Part shown: piece by piece, positions 1-5,111 of the stretch | Layout: each line of letters starts with the position of its first letter | Numbering within the stretch: position 1 is the first letter of the stretch | From: Verrucomicrobiales bacterium | GTDB taxonomy: Bacteria; Verrucomicrobiota; Verrucomicrobiia; Methylacidiphilales; JAAUTS01 | Direction: 5' to 3' | Assembly (NCBI GenBank): GCA_031279715.1 | Contig: JAITHY010000223.1 | Location: 1 to 7,231 of the forward strand | Length of the DNA stretch: 7,231 bases | Position numbers and translations under genes: made by a program | The notes under the pieces: generated by a model | Seen by the model: the letters and a program-made list of their open reading frames with translations, nothing else | What the model was told of the DNA's origin: nothing | Databases searched by the model: none

Positions 1-177
1 AGCAGCGCCGATGTATTGTATGGCGTGACGATGGAGGAGCACGGCATCTCAAAAATCGTCTCCGTAAAACTGGCGCGCAAGGACGAAGACCCCCTCTTCA
101 CCGGCAGCGACCCGAAATCCATCGCCGACTCCGTCCGCGGGGAGAGTGTGCTGCCGCCTGCGGATTCGATAATTTAG
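1..177 (+). CDS. 3' end of an unidentified gene
   Basis: The reading frame is open from the first base and ends at a TAG at 175-177, giving the last 58 residues of a protein whose start lies left of the window. The visible part begins S-S-A-D-V-L-Y-G-V-T and contains the charged stretch K-L-A-R-K-D-E-D-P-L-F. It has no membrane segment and no cysteine, and I recognise no domain. Codon use (GC-rich third positions) matches the downstream chromosomal genes. A hairpin followed by six T starts about ten bases after the stop, which supports this as a genuine gene end. It is not recognisably a xylose isomerase C-terminus, so a functional link to the xylulokinase gene downstream is unproven. Confidence 0.6.
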   Translation, partial: SSADVLYGVTMEEHGISKIVSVKLARKDEDPLFTGSDPKSIADSVRGESVLPPADSII

Positions 178-184
178 GCGGACT

Positions 185-208
185 GGCGCTGACGGCCCGG
201 CGTTTTTT
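185..208 (+). terminator. Probable intrinsic terminator after the first gene
   Basis: Bases 187-191 (CGCTG) pair with 198-202 (CGGCG) through one T-G wobble. The loop is six bases and six T follow (203-208). A further G-T pair can extend the stem. The stem is short, but its position just after the stop codon and its T run fit a rho-independent terminator. The left arm lies in one of the CGCTGACG octamers (187-194). The T run is itself half of a second small hairpin, TTTTTTG/CAAAAAA (203-209 with 214-220, loop of four). Confidence 0.5.
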
Positions 209-246
209 GTGAGCAAAAAAATATAAAAAATAACTGGCGCCGCCGT

Positions 247-273
247 GTAATTTTTGCTTGAAAAAAAAATTAC
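247..273. promoter_or_regulatory. Perfect inverted repeat upstream of xylB, possible operator
   Basis: GTAATTTTT at 247-255 is the exact reverse complement of AAAAATTAC at 265-273, with a nine-base spacer. The repeat spans the proposed -35 hexamer of xylB (258-263), which is where a repressor would block RNA polymerase. Sugar-kinase genes are often controlled by LacI, ROK or XylR-type repressors, but no regulator gene is visible here, so the binding protein is unknown. Being AT-only at its core, the repeat could also be simple low-complexity DNA. Confidence 0.35.
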
Positions 274-285
274 GGTTGTTATTAT
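258..285 (+). promoter_or_regulatory. Candidate promoter of xylB
   Basis: TTGAAA at 258-263 and TATTAT at 280-285 are separated by 16 bases and resemble a sigma-70 promoter. Transcription would begin near 291-293, only two to four bases before the xylB ATG at 295. That would give a leaderless or nearly leaderless transcript, which agrees with the absence of a Shine-Dalgarno sequence there. The AT-rich background makes chance matches likely. Confidence 0.4.
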
Positions 286-294
286 CAGCGGCTT

Positions 295-1824
295 ATGAGC
301 GAGTATTTCATCGGCGTTGACAGCGGCACACAAAGCACCAAAGCCATCATCATTGATGGGAAAAATGGAAAAATTTTAGCCTCGGCTTCCGTGGCCTACG
401 GGCTGATTTCCGGCTTGCCAACGGGCGCGAAGGAGCAGCATCCCAAGACCTGGGTGAAGGCGATGGAGGAGGCCATCAAGAAGGCGCTGGCCGCTGGAAA
501 AATCAAAGCGGCGGCGGTCAAGGGCATCGGCGTTTCGGGGCAGCAGCATGGCTTTGTGCCGCTTGACGAAAAAGGCAATGTCATCCGTCCGGCCAAATTG
601 TGGTGCGACACCAGCACCTCCGCGCAAGCCGAGTCGCTCTTGACGCGGCTTGGAGGTTTGGAAAAAACCGTGGCGCTGACGGGCAACGGCATTCCCGCCG
701 GTTTCACCGCGTCAAAAATCGCCTGGCTCAAGCAGTACGAACCGCAGAATTTTGACAAATTGCACACAGTTTTGCTGCCGCACGATTATTTGAATTTTCA
801 CCTCACCGGCAACCGTCGCATGGAGGCGGGCGACGCTTCCGGCACGGGTTTCTTCGACGTGAAGACCCGCCGGTGGAGCGGCCCCGTAATCAACGCCATC
901 GACCCGTTTCTGGCGGAAAAATTGCCGCAGGTCAGTCCGTCCGACCAGCCTTCCGGAGAATTGAAGCATGATGTGGCGAAACGGCTTGGCTTGAACGCGG
1001 GCGTCGTGGTTTCCTCCGGCGGCGGTGACAACATGATGGCGGCCATCGGCACAGGGAACACCAAAGTCGGCGTGGTGACCGCCAGCCTCGGCACGTCGGG
1101 CACGATTTTTGCGCATTCCTCGCGTCCCGTGGTGGATCCGCTCGGCGAGGTGGCGGGTTTTTGTGACAGCACCGGGGGCTGGTTGCCGTTGATTTGCACG
1201 ATGAACGTGACGGTGGCCACGGAGTTGTTCAAGAAAGCATGGAAATGGGACAACGAGCGCCTCACCGGCGAGGCCGCGAAAATTCCGGCGGGCGCCGACG
1301 GTCTCGTACTGCTGCCGTATTTCGAGGGTGAGCGGACGCCGAATTTGCCCGCTGCCAGTGGCGTGTATTTCGGCATCAATTCGCATAATTTCACTCACGC
1401 GCACATGGCGCGGGCGACGCTGGAGGGCGTGGCGTTCGGGTTGAATTATGGCTTGGATCGCTTGAAAGACCTGGGGGTTCGGCCTAAACAAATCCGCCTC
1501 ACCGGCGGCGGCTCGAAAAATCCGCTGTGGCGGCAAATTCTCGCGGACGTGTTTGAGACGGAGGTCATCGGCCTGGCGACGGCTGAGGGCGCGGCCTATG
1601 GCGCGGCGATTCAGGCGAAGTGGAATTACGCGGTGGCCAGTGGCGGGCGGGTGCGGCTCCAGCAAATCACCGACGCTTTTGTCAAGACCGACGCCGGTAC
1701 GCGCGCTTTGCCGAACAAGAAAAATCTGCGGCTCTACAAAGCCATGCAACTGTTTCACGACAGGCTTTCCGCCGCCAACGCCAAGATTTTCAACGAACAT
1801 GCCTTGCTACGGCAAATCCGCTGA
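295..1824 (+). CDS. xylB: Xylulokinase (FGGY carbohydrate kinase)
   Basis: Predicted to phosphorylate D-xylulose with ATP to xylulose 5-phosphate in the cytoplasm, feeding the pentose phosphate pathway. At 509 residues it has the usual family length and contains both FGGY domains. The N-terminal ATP-grasping motif is G-V-D-S-G-T-Q-S-T-K (7-16). G-Q-Q-H-G (82-86) and K-L-W-C-D-T (101-106) are substrate-side motifs. The G-G-G-D-N motif places the catalytic aspartate at 245. G-T-S-G-T (266-270), Y-F-E-G-E-R-T-P (342-349) and G-G-G-S-K-N-P-L-W (404-412) mark the C-terminal nucleotide-binding domain. The ATG at 295 starts exactly before the conserved N-terminus. No Shine-Dalgarno sequence precedes it. 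The stop overlaps a CGCTGACG octamer (1819-1826). Another FGGY sugar kinase is possible but less likely. No xylose isomerase is in the window. Confidence 0.93.
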   Translation: MSEYFIGVDSGTQSTKAIIIDGKNGKILASASVAYGLISGLPTGAKEQHPKTWVKAMEEAIKKALAAGKIKAAAVKGIGVSGQQHGFVPLDEKGNVIRPAKLWCDTSTSAQAESLLTRLGGLEKTVALTGNGIPAGFTASKIAWLKQYEPQNFDKLHTVLLPHDYLNFHLTGNRRMEAGDASGTGFFDVKTRRWSGPVINAIDPFLAEKLPQVSPSDQPSGELKHDVAKRLGLNAGVVVSSGGGDNMMAAIGTGNTKVGVVTASLGTSGTIFAHSSRPVVDPLGEVAGFCDSTGGWLPLICTMNVTVATELFKKAWKWDNERLTGEAAKIPAGADGLVLLPYFEGERTPNLPAASGVYFGINSHNFTHAHMARATLEGVAFGLNYGLDRLKDLGVRPKQIRLTGGGSKNPLWRQILADVFETEVIGLATAEGAAYGAAIQAKWNYAVASGGRVRLQQITDAFVKTDAGTRALPNKKNLRLYKAMQLFHDRLSAANAKIFNEHALLRQIR

Positions 1825-1852
1825 CGCTGGGCATTACGCCAGGCCGCTGATT

Positions 1853-1893
1853 TTTTCGAGTAAAACTCTTTGCGGCTTGGCGTCTTTGCGCGG
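1853..1893 (-). repeat. Dispersed intergenic repeat of the R-K-D-A-K-x-Q-R type
   Basis: Between xylB and thiG the + strand reads like repeated CTTTGCG units. On the - strand the same bases translate in one frame as R-K-D-A-K-P-Q-R. From memory, this peptide pattern appears in many spurious hypothetical proteins from intergenic repeats of several phyla, including Verrucomicrobiota, Chloroflexota and Cyanobacteria. It is unlikely to be a coding gene here. It lies directly upstream of thiG and may hold that gene's promoter. Confidence 0.5.
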
Positions 1894-1904
1894 GACGGTA
1901 TATT
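1877..1904 (+). promoter_or_regulatory. Weak candidate promoter of thiG
   Basis: TTGGCG (1877-1882) and TATATT (1899-1904) are 16 bases apart. Transcription would start at about 1911, the thiG ATG itself, so the message would be leaderless, as proposed for xylB. The -35 match is poor. I see no thiamine pyrophosphate riboswitch in the roughly 85 bases before thiG; there is little room for one and its conserved motifs are absent. Confidence 0.25.
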
Positions 1905-1910
1905 GAAGCC

Positions 1911-2708
1911 ATGAGTTTAAGTTGCGAGCCTTGGTCCATTGCGGGGAGAATGTTTCATTCCAGACTGTTTCTTGGCACGGGAAAATTTTCGTCGCTGACG
2001 GTGATGCGTGACACGCTGACGGTCAGCGGCGCGGAGTTGGTGACAGTGGCGTTGCGCCGCGCGGATTTGAGCGGAAAGGACGATCCGTTCGCGGATATTT
2101 TGCAATACGTTGACCGTGAAAAATTCCTCATTATTCCCAACACCAGCGGAGCGATGAACGCCAGTGAAGCGGTGCGCCTGTCACGATTGGCAGTGGAGGC
2201 GGGGCTGCCGAAATGGGTGAAGGTGGAAATTCATCCCGACCCGCGCTATTTGCTGCCCGATCCGGTTGAGACGCTGAAGGCGACGGAGATTTTGGTGAAG
2301 GAAGGATTTACCGTGCTGCCGTACATTAACGCTGACCCTGTTCTGGCAAAGCGGTTGGAGGACGCGGGCGCGGCGGTGGTGATGCCGCTTGGCTCGCCCA
2401 TCGGCAGCAACCGCGGTTTGGAGACGCGGGCGCAACTGGAGATTATCATTGAGCAGGCGACGGTGCCGGTGATTGTGGACGCGGGACTGGGCGCGCCGTC
2501 ACACGCGGCGGCGGCGATGGAACTTGGCGCGGCGGCGGTGTTGGTGAACACGGCGGTGGCGATTGCGAACAATCCGCCGCTGATGGTGAGGGCATTCGCG
2601 GCGGCAGTGTCAGCGGGGCGCGCGGCGTATGAAACGGGCCTGCCCGATGCGCGACGCTCAGCGTCAGCGACCAGCCCGCTGACGGGTTTTTTGGAGGTGG
2701 CCCGCTAA
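1911..2708 (+). CDS. thiG: Thiazole synthase ThiG
   Basis: Makes the thiazole phosphate ring of thiamine from deoxyxylulose 5-phosphate, dehydroglycine and sulfur carried on ThiS thiocarboxylate. It is a cytoplasmic TIM-barrel enzyme, and 265 residues is normal length. The motif W-V-K-V-E (102-106) places the Schiff-base lysine at 104. It is followed by the family signature R-Y-L-L-P-D-P-V-E-T-L-K (112-123). Further conserved blocks are V-L-P-Y (about 134-137), M-P-L-G-S-P-I-G-S-N (phosphate loop), V-D-A-G-L-G-A-P-S-H-A and V-L-V-N-T-A. The C-terminus carries the typical S-P-L-T-G-F-L-E. The ATG at 1911 gives the expected short N-terminal extension before L-F-L-G-T-G-K. There is no clear Shine-Dalgarno site. 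The last 50 bases encode a terminator-like hairpin. thiH follows after 66 bases. Confidence 0.95.
   Translation: MSLSCEPWSIAGRMFHSRLFLGTGKFSSLTVMRDTLTVSGAELVTVALRRADLSGKDDPFADILQYVDREKFLIIPNTSGAMNASEAVRLSRLAVEAGLPKWVKVEIHPDPRYLLPDPVETLKATEILVKEGFTVLPYINADPVLAKRLEDAGAAVVMPLGSPIGSNRGLETRAQLEIIIEQATVPVIVDAGLGAPSHAAAAMELGAAAVLVNTAVAIANNPPLMVRAFAAAVSAGRAAYETGLPDARRSASATSPLTGFLEVAR
2661..2692 (+). terminator. Terminator-shaped hairpin inside the end of thiG
   Basis: CGTCAGCG (2662-2669) and CGCTGACG (2677-2684) form a perfect eight-base-pair stem with a seven-base loop, followed by GG and six T (2687-2692). It has the full shape of a rho-independent terminator but lies within thiG, covering the codons for the conserved S-P-L-T-G-F. 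It may end or attenuate transcription at the end of thiG and release a nearly full message. It could also be a by-product of the repeated octamer, since both arms are copies of it. Confidence 0.45.
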
Positions 2709-2715
2709 ACACGAA

Positions 2716-2751
2716 AAAATCCGCCAAAAAAATTTGTTTTTCGCGGATTTT
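2716..2751 (+). promoter_or_regulatory. Long hairpin between thiG and thiH
   Basis: AAAATCCGC (2716-2724) pairs perfectly with GCGGATTTT (2743-2751). After one C-C mismatch, AAAAA (2726-2730) pairs with TTTTT (2737-2741), leaving a six-base loop. The hairpin fills most of the intergenic gap. It is not followed by its own T run on the + strand beyond the TTTT of the arm. It could act as a bidirectional weak terminator, an attenuator, or a transcript-stabilising structure that sets different thiG and thiH levels. Confidence 0.4.
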
Positions 2752-2774
2752 GCATGGTTGCGAGAGCGCATAAA

Positions 2775-3890
2775 ATGAGCTTCATTGAACAACTGGAAAA
2801 CCTGGACAAACGCCAATCCGCGACGTTGCGGCGCTTTGGGGAATTGCTCACCGGCAGCGTGCCGCTGGAGCGCCTCGCGCAACAGTCGGCGCTGCTGACG
2901 CGGCAATACTTCGGACGCACCATGCGTTTGTTCGCGCCATTATACGTGTCTAACGAGTGCGTGAATATTTGCAAATATTGCGGTTTTTCGCGCGACAATG
3001 CGATTTTGCGCGTCACGCTGGATTACGAGCAAGTCGAGGCGGAGGCGCGTTTTTTGGTGGCGCAGGGGTTTCGCAGCATCCTCATTGTTGCGGGCGAACA
3101 TCCGAAATTTGTCGCGCCGAATTATTTGGTGGAATGCATCCAACGCATCCGCCGCATGGTGCCGTCCGTTTCGCTGGAAGTCGCGCCGCTGACGGTGGAG
3201 GAATACCGGACGATTGTCAGCGCCGGTGCGGAGGGGCTGACGGTTTTTCAGGAAACTTACGATCCGGAATTGTATGCCAGGCTGCACACGGCGGGGCCGA
3301 AAAAAGATTTTGCGTGGCGGCTGGCTTGCCCCGAACGGGCTTACGAGGCGGGATTTCGGCGCATTGGATTGGGGGCGTTGCTTGGGCTTGGAGAATGGCG
3401 GCGCGAGGCGTTGTCACTGGCGGCGCACGTCGAGTATTTGCTCAAGCATTGCTGGAAGTCACACATCACCGTATGTTTTCCGCGTTTGCGCCCCGCTGCC
3501 GGCGCTTTTCAACCGCTGAGGCACATGGACGAACGCGATCTCACGCGTCTGATTTGCGCGCTGCGGGTGACGTTTCCGCAGATCGGACTGGTGTTGTCCA
3601 CGCGAGAACATCCGCAATTCCGCGACGGCATCGCGCCGCTGGGCATCACGTCAATGAGCGCTGGCGCGCACACCGAACCGGGCGGTTATACCGGCGCTGG
3701 CCGTGAAAAATTGCGTCTCACGCAATGCGGCAAGCCGCTGACGGTGATACCCGCCGAGGATGAAAGCGCCACGCCGCAGTTCATTATCAGCGACAGCCGC
3801 GCCACCGCCGAGGTCGCCGCGCGGCTGAAAGAAATCGGTCTTGACCCCGTGTGGAAAGATTGGGAGTATGCGTTTGAAGGAGCGGCATGA
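2775..3890 (+). CDS. thiH: 2-iminoacetate synthase ThiH (radical SAM)
   Basis: A radical SAM enzyme that cleaves tyrosine to p-cresol and dehydroglycine (2-iminoacetate), the glycine-derived unit used by ThiG. It replaces the oxygen-dependent ThiO and is oxygen sensitive. The [4Fe-4S] motif C-V-N-I-C-K-Y-C is a CX3CX2C with cysteines at 62, 66 and 69 from this start, followed by the usual G-F-S. Other family marks are I-L-I-V-A-G-E-H, V-A-P-L, F-Q-E-T-Y-D-P, R-I-G-L-G-A-L-L-G-L and S-T-R-E. It has 371 residues, close to the family norm. I chose the ATG at 2775 because GAGAG at 2762-2766 is well spaced before it and M-S-F-I-E-Q-L fits. An in-frame ATG at 2754 would add seven residues but falls just past the hairpin with no ribosome site. 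The stop overlaps the thiS start as ATGA. Confidence 0.94.
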   Translation: MSFIEQLENLDKRQSATLRRFGELLTGSVPLERLAQQSALLTRQYFGRTMRLFAPLYVSNECVNICKYCGFSRDNAILRVTLDYEQVEAEARFLVAQGFRSILIVAGEHPKFVAPNYLVECIQRIRRMVPSVSLEVAPLTVEEYRTIVSAGAEGLTVFQETYDPELYARLHTAGPKKDFAWRLACPERAYEAGFRRIGLGALLGLGEWRREALSLAAHVEYLLKHCWKSHITVCFPRLRPAAGAFQPLRHMDERDLTRLICALRVTFPQIGLVLSTREHPQFRDGIAPLGITSMSAGAHTEPGGYTGAGREKLRLTQCGKPLTVIPAEDESATPQFIISDSRATAEVAARLKEIGLDPVWKDWEYAFEGAA

Positions 3891-4096
3891 ATAAGCTCAC
3901 TGTCAGCGTCAACGGCGAGCCGCGGACGATTTTTGCGGGGGCTAAAGTTGCCGACATTTTGACAGCCGCCAAGCTGGATGCCAGGACAGTTTTGGTGGAG
4001 TTGAATGAAACCGTCTTGCAGCGCCACGAATATCCGCTGACCGTCATCAAGGACGGGGATAAAATGGAATTCATCCGTGTTGTTGCGGGCGGGTGA
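3887..4096 (+). CDS. thiS: Sulfur carrier protein ThiS
   Basis: A small beta-grasp (ubiquitin-like) protein whose C-terminal glycine is adenylated and then turned into a thiocarboxylate that donates sulfur to ThiG. The 69 residues end in V-V-A-G-G, the obligatory di-glycine tail. V-N-G-E-P at the N-terminus and D-G-D-K-M-E-F near the end are typical of the family. The start codon overlaps the thiH stop by four bases, so the two are almost certainly translated together. The activating enzyme ThiF (or a MoeB-like substitute) is not in the window and must be encoded elsewhere. It is the last chromosomal gene before the phage boundary and converges with the phage endolysin gene. Confidence 0.93.
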   Translation: MNKLTVSVNGEPRTIFAGAKVADILTAAKLDARTVLVELNETVLQRHEYPLTVIKDGDKMEFIRVVAGG

Positions 4097-4112
4097 TATT
4101 GGATTGGAAAAC

Positions 4113-4175
4113 TGGCTACCCGACATGGATTTGAACCATGCACTATGGTTGTTGTTAATCAGCGGGTTATAAGAG
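4113..4175 (-). other. tRNA 3'-end fragment, probable prophage attachment site
   Basis: On the - strand there is a perfect T arm: CATGG, loop TTCAAAT, CCATG (4140 down to 4124). It is followed by a seven-base acceptor strand TCGGGTA, discriminator G and CCA (ending at 4113). G73 with a predicted U1-A72 pair resembles tRNA-Asn or tRNA-Gln ends. Upstream, around CTTATAACCCGC, may be an anticodon loop and stem, but the spacing to the T arm is longer than in a standard tRNA, so the isotype is unresolved. No 5' half is present. This is the layout left when a phage integrates into a tRNA: the displaced 3' end stays beside the chromosome and the rebuilt tRNA lies at the other prophage end. AACCAT/ATGGTT (4134-4150) can form an alternative hairpin. 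Confidence 0.6.
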
Positions 4176-4176
4176 C

Positions 4177-4194
4177 TTGTCAAATTTTGTCAAA
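4177..4194. repeat. Two direct TTGTCAAA repeats beside the tRNA fragment
   Basis: TTGTCAAA occurs at 4177-4184 and 4187-4194, a period of ten bases, or about one helical turn. It sits immediately on the phage side of the proposed core site. Tyrosine integrases often bind short direct repeats next to the crossover site (arm-type sites), so these are candidates. Only two copies are visible. Confidence 0.35.
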
Positions 4195-4214
4195 AACTTA
4201 TTCACAAAATCGCC

Positions 4215-4763
4215 TTATGTGAACCTCACAAACGAACCACACAAGGTCAGCGGGCGGATTTTGCGCATGACGGCGACGCCTTCGCGCTGGCCAGCGTCGT
4301 TGGTGTTGCCCTCAATGGTATGCACCCCGCCGGCGTCAGCAGTGAACTTTTCGACGATGCCAACGTGCGAAAAATTCGGCATGAATATTACCAAGTCGCC
4401 GGCGATGGGCGTCACACGCCCGCCGGCGGTGTCATGCCATTCAAGCACTCTGTCACGGGACGCCGCCCGCGCCCAGTTAAGCAAGCCGCTGACGCTGGCG
4501 CTTTGCGGCAGACGGGTGTAATGCCCCGTCAGTTGCAGCGCCGCGCGGACGCACCAGCACACGAAGGCCGCGCACCACGGCTCGCGGTTGGCATAGCCGT
4601 CTGGGTAGTTGGTCGCCGTCCAGTATTTCTCGATGCCCGCGCCTTGGTTGCGCGAGGTTTCGCGGACGCCGAGTTCGCCGCGCGCGACGCTGACGATGGC
4701 GGCGGCCAGCGGTGACGCGGCGGTCGGCGCGGTCACTGTGGGTCTGGCAGGCGAGCGCATCAT
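4215..4763 (-). CDS. Phage endolysin with CHAP domain
   Basis: A predicted peptidoglycan hydrolase (amidase or endopeptidase) that degrades the host wall at the end of infection. It has 182 residues. G-E-L-G-V-R-E-T (29-36) is a common opening of phage CHAP enzymes. W-C-A-A-F-V (63-68) holds the catalytic cysteine at 64. A-G-D-L-V-I-F (121-127) and S-H-V-G-I-V-E (132-138) supply the catalytic histidine at 133. I-E-G-N-T (150-154) supplies the polar third residue. There is no signal peptide, so export would need the holin. No separate wall-binding domain is present. The start is uncertain between two adjacent ATG codons; GGGGAAAG lies rather far upstream. It is the last gene of the lysis block, six bases after the lipoprotein gene, and ends about 40 bases from the tRNA fragment. 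Confidence 0.88.
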   Translation of the reverse strand: MMRSPARPTVTAPTAASPLAAAIVSVARGELGVRETSRNQGAGIEKYWTATNYPDGYANREPWCAAFVCWCVRAALQLTGHYTRLPQSASVSGLLNWARAASRDRVLEWHDTAGGRVTPIAGDLVIFMPNFSHVGIVEKFTADAGGVHTIEGNTNDAGQREGVAVMRKIRPLTLCGSFVRFT

Positions 4764-4769
4764 TGGGCG

Positions 4770-5000
4770 TTACTTTCCCCGCTCGGCCTTCATCTCTTTG
4801 ATTTCAAGCTCCAGGGCATTTATTGTTTTGAGTGTGTCCTTGTAAAAATAAGGGGCTTCCACGGCCGCCTTTTCAGCGTCGGGCAGCGTCATGACCCGCC
4901 CCAGATTATGGCTGGTGATGGTCGGATTGGCCGTCCGTATGGTTTGGCAGCTTGCCGCCATGAGCAGCGGCATAATCAATAGTAGCGTTGTTGTTTTCAT
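4770..5000 (-). CDS. Small phage lipoprotein, possible outer-membrane spanin
   Basis: A 76-residue protein beginning M-K-T-T-T-L-L-L-I-M-P-L-L-M-A-A-S-C. This is a short basic N-terminus, a hydrophobic core and a lipobox-like A-A-S-C with the acylated cysteine at 18. The mature part is about 58 residues and ends in a charged helical segment (about 54-76, I-N-A-L-E-L-E-I-K-E-M-K) likely to form a coiled coil. The start has GGAAAGAG just upstream. The gene begins inside the preceding 67-residue gene in the +1 frame, overlapping it by 95 bases. Nested lipoproteins in lysis cassettes are typical of Rz1-type outer spanins, but it lacks the proline richness of classical Rz1, so spanin function is an inference. 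Confidence 0.68.
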   Translation of the reverse strand: MKTTTLLLIMPLLMAASCQTIRTANPTITSHNLGRVMTLPDAEKAAVEAPYFYKDTLKTINALELEIKEMKAERGK

Positions 5001-5109
5001 ACTCTTTCCGTGATTGTTGTTTGTCTTTTTCCACAGGGGTCAGGTCGGTCTTGGTTTTCCAACCAAAATATTCCCGCACCGCGCCGAAGATTGCCGTCAG
5101 CCAGTCCAT
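4906..5109 (-). CDS. Small phage protein overlapped by the lipoprotein gene
   Basis: A 67-residue protein of unknown function. The start at 5109 is well supported by GGGGAG five bases upstream and follows the previous stop by two bases. The first 17 residues, M-D-W-L-T-A-I-F-G-A-V-R-E-Y-F-G-W, form an aromatic amphipathic or weak membrane segment. The rest is highly charged and polar (K-D-K-Q-Q-S-R-K-E-Y-E-N-N-N) and ends histidine-rich. Its last third overlaps the lipoprotein gene in another frame. The position mimics an Rz gene with its embedded Rz1, but the protein is too short and lacks a clear transmembrane helix for a classical inner spanin. A lysis-related or accessory role is inferred from context only. 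Confidence 0.6.
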   Translation of the reverse strand: MDWLTAIFGAVREYFGWKTKTDLTPVEKDKQQSRKEYENNNATIDYAAAHGGKLPNHTDGQSDHHQP

Positions 5110-5111
5110 AG

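Noticed and set aside
712..1800. Long open frame on the - strand opposite xylB
   Set aside because: It is a mirror of GC-rich codons in a clearly real kinase gene. Its product is rich in arginine and histidine, shows no motif, and lies opposite conserved sequence.
1825..1910. Thiamine pyrophosphate riboswitch before thiG
   Set aside because: The space is about 85 bases, taken up largely by the dispersed repeat, and the conserved CUGAGA and ACCUGA-type motifs are not in a suitable arrangement.
2014..2028. Near-palindrome GCTGACGGTCAGC in thiG as an operator
   Set aside because: It is simply two overlapping copies of the repeated core in opposite directions within coding sequence, with no promoter nearby.
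4198..4206. TTATTCACA, matching a DnaA box consensus
   Set aside because: A single copy next to an attachment site gives no support for an origin; such nine-base matches occur by chance.
4177..4521. Small + strand open frame starting in the attachment region
   Set aside because: It lies opposite the endolysin gene, shows no motif and has no convincing ribosome site.
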